A stretch of 6,570 nt of DNA from an uncultured Clostridium sp. (lineage in GTDB: Bacteria > Bacillota > Clostridia > Lachnospirales > Lachnospiraceae), in assembly GCA_945946715.1 (NCBI GenBank), contig CAMEWU010000135.1, forward strand, positions 1-6,570, read 5' to 3'. Made by a program: the position numbers and the translations under genes. This document shows positions 1 to 6,181 of this stretch, one piece after another (within the stretch, counting starts at the first letter, position 1; each line of letters begins with the position of its first letter). The notes under the pieces are model-generated. The model worked only from the letters and a program-made list of their open reading frames with translations. It did not search any database and was not told the DNA's origin.

Positions 1-1773
1 AACAATACAAAATGTATGGTAAAGGTGAATGGTATCACGTTGATTGAACGTTCGTTACGACAACTGGACGAACTTGGGTTAAAGCAGATTGTAATTGTTG
101 TAGGATATGAAGGAAAGAAACTGATAGATTTTATTTCTACATTAGGTATACACACTTCAATCCTGTATGTGGATAATCCGATTTATGATAAAACCAATAA
201 TATTTATTCTCTGGCACTGGCAAAAGAATATTTGTTGGAAGATGATACTTTGCTTCTGGAATCGGATTTGATTTTTGAAGAGGGAATTTTGAAAAAATTA
301 ATGGAGGATCCAAGAGAAACGCTGGCTTTAGTTGACAAGTATGAAAGCTGGATGGATGGAACTGTTATTAAGGTTGGAGAAGAAGATGAAATTCTGGAAT
401 TTGTTCCGGGAAAGAAGTTCGTATTTGAAGATATTCCACAGTATTACAAGACTGTGAATATTTATAAATTTGGTAAACATTTTTCTCAAACCCATTATGT
501 ACCATTTCTGGATGCCTATTCTAAGGCGTTGGGAGATAATGAATACTATGAGCAGGTACTTCGGGTAATTACTTTGTTAGATGATCCGGAAATCAAGGCA
601 AAGAGATTACAGGGAGAGCGGTGGTACGAAATCGATGATGTACAGGATTTAGATATTGCAGAATCTTTATTTGCGCCATCCGATGAAGAACGTTTGACTA
701 GAATTCAATCCCGCTATGGCGGTTACTGGCGGTATCCAAAGCTGTTAGATTTTTGTTATTTAGTAAATCCATATTATCCTTCAAACAAAATGAAGAAGGA
801 AATGATTGCGAATTTTGACAGTCTGCTTACTCAATATCCATCTGGTATGTATGTCAATTCTTTATTGGCGTCCAGAAATTTTGGAGTGAAGCAGGATTAT
901 ATTGCTGTAGGAAATGGTGCAGCAGAGTTGATTAAATCAGTGATGGAGGCACAAACGGGTAAGATAGGCGTAGTAAGTCCTACCTTTGAAGAGTATCCGA
1001 ATCGTTATAAACCGGAGGATATCATACGATTTGTTCCGTCTGACAGTCAATTGAGGTACACAGAACAGGAATTGATTGATTACTATACGGTACATAAAAT
1101 TAGTACATTGGTTCTGGTAAATCCGGATAATCCAACGGGAAATTATATTTCTTCAAGTGGAATTAATAAATTGCTGGAATGGGCAAAAGAAAGTGATATT
1201 ACTGTGATTTTGGATGAAAGCTTTATTGATTTTGCTGATGAAGAGAGGGTGACATATCTGAATAATGATTATTTGGAACACTATCCGAACCTGATTGTAA
1301 TTAAGAGTATTTCTAAGTCTTATGGTGTGCCGGGACTGCGTTTGGGTGTTATTGCTTCGGCCAGAGAAGGTTTGATTGCGGATATCAAGAAGGATGTTGC
1401 AATCTGGAACATTAATTCCTTTGGTGAGTTTTATATGCAGATTTTCGAAAAGTACCGAAAGGATTATGAGAAGGGCTTATCCCGGTTTTATCAGACAAGA
1501 AGAGATTTCATGGAGCAGTTGAAAGGAATACCGGGTCTGGAAGTTTTGCCTACACAAGCAAATTATGTAATGGTACGTCTACAGGAAGGACGATATGCAG
1601 CAGAAATTACAAAAGAATTATTACTGAAGCATAATATATTAATCAAAGATCTTACTTCAAAGATGCGAAAGGCAGGCTTTGATGGAGAATATTTGCGGAT
1701 TGCTGTACGAAACCATAGGGATAATGACAGCCTGTGTAAGGCCTTAACCGAAATTATGAATGAAGAGAGATAG
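1..1773 (+). CDS. Bifunctional LicC-like cytidylyltransferase / CobD-HisC-like PLP enzyme (5' partial)
   Basis: Predicted cytoplasmic two-domain enzyme. The reading frame is open to base 1 and reads NNTKCMVKVNG there, which is the conserved Lys segment of NTP transferases. The Gly-rich nucleotide-binding start therefore lies upstream, and the ATG at 16, which has no ribosome binding site, is internal. Counting that Met as 1, the nucleotidyltransferase domain spans about 1-220. It has the LicC-style NNIYSLALA segment, the ESD metal site (D84) and EIDD (D207/D208). A short linker leads to a fold-type I PLP domain (about 230-585). This domain has YGGYW, GNGAAELI, NPDNPTGN, DESFIDF (D400, pyridine nitrogen), SISKSYG (K434, Schiff base) and a C-terminal RIAVR. 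GNGAAELI and DESFIDF resemble threonine-phosphate decarboxylase CobD more than HisC. By inference, the PLP domain makes an amino-alcohol phosphate (by decarboxylation or transamination) and the other domain activates it with CTP. The true substrate is not readable. The stop lies 4 nt before the next gene. Confidence 0.87.
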   Translation, partial: NNTKCMVKVNGITLIERSLRQLDELGLKQIVIVVGYEGKKLIDFISTLGIHTSILYVDNPIYDKTNNIYSLALAKEYLLEDDTLLLESDLIFEEGILKKLMEDPRETLALVDKYESWMDGTVIKVGEEDEILEFVPGKKFVFEDIPQYYKTVNIYKFGKHFSQTHYVPFLDAYSKALGDNEYYEQVLRVITLLDDPEIKAKRLQGERWYEIDDVQDLDIAESLFAPSDEERLTRIQSRYGGYWRYPKLLDFCYLVNPYYPSNKMKKEMIANFDSLLTQYPSGMYVNSLLASRNFGVKQDYIAVGNGAAELIKSVMEAQTGKIGVVSPTFEEYPNRYKPEDIIRFVPSDSQLRYTEQELIDYYTVHKISTLVLVNPDNPTGNYISSSGINKLLEWAKESDITVILDESFIDFADEERVTYLNNDYLEHYPNLIVIKSISKSYGVPGLRLGVIASAREGLIADIKKDVAIWNINSFGEFYMQIFEKYRKDYEKGLSRFYQTRRDFMEQLKGIPGLEVLPTQANYVMVRLQEGRYAAEITKELLLKHNILIKDLTSKMRKAGFDGEYLRIAVRNHRDNDSLCKALTEIMNEER

Positions 1774-1777
1774 AGTT

Positions 1778-3457
1778 ATGTCAAAAGCAAGTAAAGGAAA
1801 ATGTACAGAACAATTGAAAACACATGGAAAGGAACTGATTCCGGGAGGAATTCTTTCTGCTGCGGCAGCGTTTATGTTCTGTATTTATGCTCCAATTGAG
1901 TTGTATTGTAATAACAAAGGAGAGTTTTGGTTTGATATGGGTACATTACTGCCGGTTCTTCTTGTTATGTTCTTAGTTGTTTTTGGTGTAAGTGCATTCC
2001 TGCTGTTTCTGTTGTTTTGTATTCATAGAAATGCATACAAGATAGGTTTGGCAGGTTATTTGATTGCTTATCTTGCATCTTATATACAGGGAAATTATCT
2101 TGTGAAGAATTTGCCGCCGCTGGATGGCACCCAGGTGGATTGGTCGTTATATGGAACGCAAAGAATTGTCACAGTTGTGCTATGGCTGGTAATCATAACA
2201 GGAGTGATTTTGGCTGTGCATTTTGCCGGTTATGAACGTTTTTTAACAATCGCGAAAGTTGCCGGGATGTTTATAACTGCCATTTTGATTGTTACTCTGG
2301 GTAGTGTTGTGATTTCGAAAATAGGATTGGAAATGAAGTTAAATATTTATGCATCTACAAAGCAGGAATATGAGTTTTCTGAGGAACAGAATTTTATTAT
2401 TTTGGTACTGGATGCTACAGATGCAAAGACTTTTGAAACCATGCTGGCAACCCATCCGGAGTATGCAGACACATTTTCTGATTTTACCTTTTATAAGAAC
2501 ACCATGAGTGCATACCCATTTACCATGAATGATATTCCGTGTTTGCTGTCTGGTGACTGGTATGAAAATGATGAGAGCTTTGATGATTACAATGTAAATG
2601 TTTATAAGAATTCAGAATTGTTTTCTACATTGGAAGACCGGGGATATAAGATGGGAATGTATGAGGATGAAGTTCCTTTGTTGGATGAAAGTATGTATCG
2701 GTTTGTGAATATTCAGGAGTCAGGTAAATTAGGAATGTCAGAGTTTCTGTTGTTTATGAAGCGGGAACTGCAATTAGTAGGTTTCCGATATGCACCTTTT
2801 GATTTGAAGCGATTCTGTCTGGTGACAGGTAGCAGCTTTCAGGAATTAAGAGGTAATCATTATGAGTATCCGGCTTATTCCTATACTAATAGTACATTTT
2901 ATGAAGATATGAAGAATACATTGGCAACAACCACTCAGGATAAATGGTTCAAGTTTATACATATCGAAGGTGCACATACACCGTTCCGATATGATGCAAA
3001 TGTAAATGTGATTGAGAATGGCAGTTACGAGGGTAATATGGAAGCTACCATGACGATTACCCGTGATTATTTGGAAAAGTTAAAAGAAAATGGGGTATAT
3101 GATAATTCTGCAATCATAGTGATGGCAGACCATGGTTATGAAGTGAATGGTGATACCTTCGGTCGGCAGAACCCGGTTTTATTTGTAAAAGGGGTAGGAG
3201 AAACCCATGATACCATGCAGATTTCCGATGCACCTATATCCTTTGAAGATTTACAGACTGCCTATACACGGTTGCTGGATGGTCAGACCGGAACTGATGT
3301 TTTTGATTATCAGGAAGGGGATATCAGGGAACGCCGGTATCTGTTTTATTACTATGAGAAAGAAAACCATATGGTAGAATATCAGACCAACGGACATGCC
3401 GGTGATACAGATGCCTTACAGCCAACCGGACAGGTGTATGACTGGAAGGAAAAATAG
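1778..3457 (+). CDS. Membrane-anchored sulfatase-like (LTA-synthase-type) phosphotransferase
   Basis: A 559-residue membrane protein. It has five predicted helices (about 22-42, 56-80, 87-108, 130-150, 160-182), then a soluble domain expected outside the membrane (about 200-559). That domain has the alkaline phosphatase/sulfatase order of motifs: FIILVLDATD (metal ligand D212), YPFTMNDIPCLLSG, HIEGAHTPF (H395, H400) and VMADHG (D451, H452). In sulfatases the third of these motifs' counterparts reads CxPSR followed by LTG; counting back from the final Gly puts T249 at the nucleophile position. Thr there is typical of LtaS, OpgB and EptA-type phosphotransferases, not of formylglycine sulfatases. 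The likely role is transfer or cleavage of phosphoglycerol or phosphoethanolamine groups on a surface polymer; the substrate is unknown. I chose the ATG at 1778 because a weak GAAGAGAGA (1762-1770) lies 7 nt upstream. An in-frame ATG at 1760 lacks any such site and would add only MKRDRV. Confidence 0.85.
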   Translation: MSKASKGKCTEQLKTHGKELIPGGILSAAAAFMFCIYAPIELYCNNKGEFWFDMGTLLPVLLVMFLVVFGVSAFLLFLLFCIHRNAYKIGLAGYLIAYLASYIQGNYLVKNLPPLDGTQVDWSLYGTQRIVTVVLWLVIITGVILAVHFAGYERFLTIAKVAGMFITAILIVTLGSVVISKIGLEMKLNIYASTKQEYEFSEEQNFIILVLDATDAKTFETMLATHPEYADTFSDFTFYKNTMSAYPFTMNDIPCLLSGDWYENDESFDDYNVNVYKNSELFSTLEDRGYKMGMYEDEVPLLDESMYRFVNIQESGKLGMSEFLLFMKRELQLVGFRYAPFDLKRFCLVTGSSFQELRGNHYEYPAYSYTNSTFYEDMKNTLATTTQDKWFKFIHIEGAHTPFRYDANVNVIENGSYEGNMEATMTITRDYLEKLKENGVYDNSAIIVMADHGYEVNGDTFGRQNPVLFVKGVGETHDTMQISDAPISFEDLQTAYTRLLDGQTGTDVFDYQEGDIRERRYLFYYYEKENHMVEYQTNGHAGDTDALQPTGQVYDWKEK

Positions 3458-3465
3458 ATTATATT

Positions 3466-3484
3466 TGTAATTATATATATTACA
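3466..3484 (+). promoter_or_regulatory. AT-rich inverted repeat between genes 2 and 3
   Basis: The 47-nt gap before the YidC fusion gene holds a perfect 6-bp inverted repeat, TGTAAT-N7-ATTACA, with a TATATAT centre. It could be an operator-like palindrome, a weak hairpin or chance in very AT-rich DNA. It has no T-run after it and too little GC for an intrinsic terminator. I could not place a convincing -35/-10 pair around it. Confidence 0.25.
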
Positions 3485-3491
3485 GAAATAC

Positions 3492-3496
3492 GGAGG
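3492..3496 (+). promoter_or_regulatory. Strong ribosome binding site (GGAGG) of the YidC fusion gene
   Basis: GGAGG sits 8 nt before the ATG at 3505. It is the strongest Shine-Dalgarno match in the window and fixes that start. The nearby ATG at 3500 is out of frame. The strong site and the longer upstream gap suggest that this gene initiates translation independently, whereas its neighbours look translationally coupled. Confidence 0.8.
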
Positions 3497-3504
3497 AAAA
3501 TGAT

Positions 3505-5403
3505 ATGAAGATACTATACATTGCATTAGACTGGGTCATGGATATCTGTTATGCCATTTGCCATAATTATGGTCTGGCAATTATATTGTTTACTTTTTTT
3601 AGTAAAATAGTATTGCTGCCGGTGTCCATCTGGGTACAGAAGAATTCCATAAAGATGGTGAAAATGCAGCCGGAAATCAATTTTATGAAGGCCAAATACT
3701 TTGGTGATAAAGATACCATAGCAGAAGAGGAATCAAAAATCTATAAAAGAGAAAAGTATAATCCTCTGGCATCCATCATTCCTATGATTATTCAGATTGT
3801 CTTGCTGATGGGTCTGATTGAAGTAATCAAGGCAGGTATGGCAGCCGGTGACGTGGATATGAACTTTTTGGGTATCCAACTGAGTCTGGTTCCGGCTAAG
3901 GAAGGCGGATGGTTAATTCTTTCCCCATTGATTGCCGGTTTCTCCGCCTGGATTCTGTGTGTGTGCCAGAATGCCAGCAATGTATTACAGGCAGAACAGT
4001 CAAAGTGGAATAAGTATGGTACAATGTTACTTTCTGTTGGCTTATCCTTGTATCTGGGCTGGCTGGTACCGGTTGGAGTTGCTATTTACTGGGTGGCAAG
4101 TAACCTGATGGCGGTACTTCAGCTGTATATATTAAACTGGGCAATTAATCCAAAGAAATATGTGGATTATGAAGAACTTGAGAAGAGTAAGCAGGCATTA
4201 GCGGAATTAGGCAGCCTTGGTGAGAAGCGGAAGCTGTTTGGTGATCCCAATGCTAAACGGGAACGTGCAGATTATAAACGGTTTTTCTCTGTGGTAAATA
4301 AGCATCTGGTCTTTTATTCTGAGGGTAGTGGATTCTACAAGTATTACAAAGGGATGATTGAGTACTTGTTAGAAAAATCCAATCTGACCATGCATTATAT
4401 CACCAGTGATCCGGAAGACCAGATTTTTGCAATTAGTGAAAAAGAACCAAGAATCCGGGCATATTATATCGGGGAAAAGAAGCTGATTACGCTTATGATG
4501 AAGATGGATGCTGATATCGTGGTTATGACTATGCCGGATTTAGAGAATTTCCATATTAAGCGCAGTTATGTCCGAAAGGATATTGAGTATATATATGTTC
4601 CACATGGCATGGACAGTTTGAATCTGACTATGCGTACCGGCTCTATGGATCATTTTGATACAGTTTTTTGTGTTGGAAAGCATCAGAAAGAAGAGATTCA
4701 GAAGACAGAAGAAGTTTATCAGTTGCCACACAAGAATCTGGTGGAGTGGGGCTATTGTCTGTTGGATGAAATGCGTCGGGATTATGACGCATTGCCAAAG
4801 GTAGAACATGAGAAGAAGAAGCTTTTGATTGCTCCTTCCTGGCAGCCGGATAATATTGTGGACAGTTGTCTGGAAGAGATTTTGGACCGGCTGGGTGACA
4901 AAGGATATGAGATTACGGTACGTCCACATCCACAGCATGTGCGTCACAAGGCAGAGCAGATGGAACGCTTGAAGAAGAAATATGAGAATAATAAGGATAT
5001 TTGTATTCAGACAGATTTTTCTTCCAATAGCACAGTGTTTGAGGCCGATTTAATGATTACAGACTGGTCCGGTATTACATACGAGTATGCATATACCACG
5101 CTGCGGCCGGTATTGTTTATTAACACGCCGATGAAGGTTATGAATCCGGAATATGAGAAGATTGACACAGTTCCAATCAATATTTCAATGAGAGATACCA
5201 TTGGTTGTTCTCTGGACTTGGATCAATTAGACCAGCTGGAAGAGAGCGTAGAACGTTTGCTGAAGAACTCTGACAGCTATCGTGAGATTATTGGGAATTT
5301 TGTAAATGAATATGTGTATCATTTAGGTGAAAGTGCTGAAATTGGTGCGAAATATATTGTACAGCAGTTAGTGAATAAAAAGAATGAAAAAAAAGGAGAG
5401 TAA
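3505..5403 (+). CDS. YidC/Oxa1 insertase fused to TagB/TagF-type CDP-glycerol glycerophosphotransferase
   Basis: A 632-residue fusion. Residues 1 to about 215 match a short clostridial YidC/Oxa1 core without a lipoprotein signal. NYGLAIILFTFFSKIVLLPV (21-40) is the first core helix, followed by the charged cytoplasmic hairpin with KMQPEI (53-58). Then come NPLASIIPMIIQ (86-97), a helix at 136-155, and helices within about 172-212. K34 occupies the place of the conserved groove Arg. A charged linker (about 216-258) leads to a Glyphos_transf domain (about 260-625). Its motifs are VPHG (H367), APSW (443-446), VRPHP (H475) and ITDWSGITYEYA (519-530). That family moves glycerol- or ribitol-phosphate from CDP donors onto teichoic acid chains at the cytoplasmic membrane face. 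YidC C-tails are cytoplasmic, so the topology fits. The frame is continuous with no frameshift sign. Inference: the YidC part anchors the transferase, guides it to a complex or has been repurposed. The exact acceptor and donor are unknown. Confidence 0.92.
   Translation: MKILYIALDWVMDICYAICHNYGLAIILFTFFSKIVLLPVSIWVQKNSIKMVKMQPEINFMKAKYFGDKDTIAEEESKIYKREKYNPLASIIPMIIQIVLLMGLIEVIKAGMAAGDVDMNFLGIQLSLVPAKEGGWLILSPLIAGFSAWILCVCQNASNVLQAEQSKWNKYGTMLLSVGLSLYLGWLVPVGVAIYWVASNLMAVLQLYILNWAINPKKYVDYEELEKSKQALAELGSLGEKRKLFGDPNAKRERADYKRFFSVVNKHLVFYSEGSGFYKYYKGMIEYLLEKSNLTMHYITSDPEDQIFAISEKEPRIRAYYIGEKKLITLMMKMDADIVVMTMPDLENFHIKRSYVRKDIEYIYVPHGMDSLNLTMRTGSMDHFDTVFCVGKHQKEEIQKTEEVYQLPHKNLVEWGYCLLDEMRRDYDALPKVEHEKKKLLIAPSWQPDNIVDSCLEEILDRLGDKGYEITVRPHPQHVRHKAEQMERLKKKYENNKDICIQTDFSSNSTVFEADLMITDWSGITYEYAYTTLRPVLFINTPMKVMNPEYEKIDTVPINISMRDTIGCSLDLDQLDQLEESVERLLKNSDSYREIIGNFVNEYVYHLGESAEIGAKYIVQQLVNKKNEKKGE
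5394..5399 (+). promoter_or_regulatory. Ribosome binding site (AGGAGA) deciding the start of the AYIDPS gene
   Basis: AGGAGA lies inside the last codons of the preceding gene, 8 nt before the ATG at 5408. It supports 5408 over the in-frame ATG at 5384, which would place this motif inside the coding region and has no upstream site of its own. The arrangement implies translational coupling. Confidence 0.7.
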
Positions 5404-5407
5404 AATC

Positions 5408-5665
5408 ATGAAAAAGGTAGCAGCAGTTATAGGAATCGGATATGCAGGTTTTTGCTTTATGCTTCTGTTTGGTGTGAATGGACAGGCTTATATTGATCCT
5501 TCTGTTTTGACTTATGTAATTCAGGCAGTTGCAGGTGTAGTCATTGCAGCCGGTGCAGTTGCAGGTATTTGCTGGAGAAAAGCAAAGAAAAAGGTAAATG
5601 ATAAACTGGGAATTGATGAGAACCGGAATAAAGAAGTAGAATCTGATGACATTGAATTAAAATAG
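5408..5665 (+). CDS. Small two-helix membrane protein with AYIDPS motif (function unknown)
   Basis: An 85-residue protein. It has an N-terminal hydrophobic segment (4-22) after MKK, then GVNGQAYIDPS (22-32), a second helix (about 34-55), a basic stop (WRKAKKKVNDK, 56-66) and an acidic tail rich in Glu/Asp. The AYIDPx-x-x-Y-x-IQ pattern recalls small membrane proteins with AYIDPGTGS-type motifs, which I remember as hypothetical proteins seen near surface-polymer and alkaline-phosphatase-superfamily genes; that recollection was not checked here. The first hydrophobic segment could be a signal peptide cleaved after NGQA (A27). Otherwise the protein would be a two-helix hairpin with both ends in the cytoplasm. 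It starts 4 nt after the fusion gene's stop and precedes a signal peptidase gene. It may be an accessory subunit of the polymer machinery. No enzymatic function is visible. Confidence 0.8.
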   Translation: MKKVAAVIGIGYAGFCFMLLFGVNGQAYIDPSVLTYVIQAVAGVVIAAGAVAGICWRKAKKKVNDKLGIDENRNKEVESDDIELK

Positions 5666-5680
5666 CAGGTTTTGTACAGA

Positions 5681-6163
5681 ATGAAGAAAGAGATAGTAAA
5701 GTATGGAATCATTCTGATTATCATTGGCGGGCTTTCCTGGCTGGTTTCCCGATATTGGTTTCAGCTAATGCTGATTCAGGGAGACTCTATGGAGCCCGCC
5801 TATCATAGTTTTCAGATGGTAGTACTAGATAAGCACTTTAATGAAATTACATATGGGGATGTGATTGCATTTCGCTGTGAATCTCTGGATGCTGTTTTAG
5901 TAAAACGGGTAATTGCTGTGCCGGGGGATACCGTTGAAATGAAAGAAGGAACTGTCTATGTAAACCAACAACCTGCGGAATGGGTTCCGGACAATGGAAG
6001 TGTTACATATCCGGGGCTTGCTTCAGAACCTTGGGTTCTTGCCCGAAATCAGTACTTTGTGTTGGGAGATAATTATGAAGTCAGCAAAGACAGTCGTTAT
6101 CCGGAAGTTGGTGGAGTTTCAGAGGATATGATTCTTGGGGTTGTAGTTCCTCAAAAACCATGA
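5681..6163 (+). CDS. Type I signal peptidase
   Basis: A 160-residue serine/lysine peptidase of the S26 family, cleaving signal peptides outside the cell membrane. It has one N-terminal helix (about 8-32) followed directly by box B, QGDSMEP, with nucleophile S36. Next come the YGDVIAF segment (58-64), box D, LVKRVIAVPGD (73-83), with general base K75, and box E, GDNYEVSKDSR (129-139). All catalytic boxes are intact. The length is near the small end for Gram-positive enzymes and there is no second C-terminal helix. I chose the ATG at 5681, with a weak AGG at 5667-5669 about 11 nt upstream. An in-frame TTG at 5672 lies only 2 nt after that AGG, too close for it. It follows the AYIDPS gene by 15 nt. 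A signal peptidase inside a surface-polymer operon suggests a dedicated substrate, possibly a neighbouring product; that is inference. Confidence 0.93.
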   Translation: MKKEIVKYGIILIIIGGLSWLVSRYWFQLMLIQGDSMEPAYHSFQMVVLDKHFNEITYGDVIAFRCESLDAVLVKRVIAVPGDTVEMKEGTVYVNQQPAEWVPDNGSVTYPGLASEPWVLARNQYFVLGDNYEVSKDSRYPEVGGVSEDMILGVVVPQKP

Positions 6164-6170
6164 TATTCTT

Positions 6171-6174
6171 AGGA
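6171..6174 (+). promoter_or_regulatory. Ribosome binding site (AGGA) of the last gene
   Basis: AGGA, within AGGAAAG, lies 7 nt before the ATG at 6182 and just after the signal peptidase stop. It favours this start over the in-frame ATG at 6218, whose best upstream match (GAGG at 6202-6205) is about 12 nt away. Confidence 0.5.
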
Positions 6175-6181
6175 AAGTAAT

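Noticed and set aside
16..18. ATG at 16 as the start of the first gene
   Set aside because: The frame is open upstream to base 1 and encodes the conserved Lys segment of nucleotidyltransferases. There is no ribosome binding site, and the Gly-rich N-terminal nucleotide loop would be missing.
1760..1762. ATG at 1760 as the start of the sulfatase-like gene
   Set aside because: It has no Shine-Dalgarno match upstream. The ATG at 1778 has a better-placed purine stretch, and the extra six residues add nothing recognisable.
694..1773. PLP domain as a plain histidinol-phosphate aminotransferase (hisC)
   Set aside because: The GNGAAELI, DESFIDF and RIAVR motifs favour a CobD-like enzyme. The fusion to a cytidylyltransferase and the absence of other his genes argue against histidine synthesis.
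3466..3484. Intrinsic terminator after the sulfatase-like gene
   Set aside because: The stem is only 6 bp and mostly A-T, with no following T-run, so it should not stop transcription efficiently.
4150..4280. Frameshift or assembly artefact creating the YidC-transferase fusion
   Set aside because: The frame is continuous, the linker is charged and plausible, and there is no internal start with a good ribosome binding site or homopolymer run at the junction.
4540..4947. 135-codon minus-strand open frame inside the fusion gene
   Set aside because: It lies entirely opposite the well-conserved transferase domain, shows no family resemblance and has no ribosome binding site context.
5384..5386. 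ATG at 5384 as the start of the AYIDPS gene
   Set aside because: The AGGAGA at 5394-5399 is correctly spaced for 5408 and would be inside the gene if 5384 were used. The 5408 start also puts MKK right before the hydrophobic segment.
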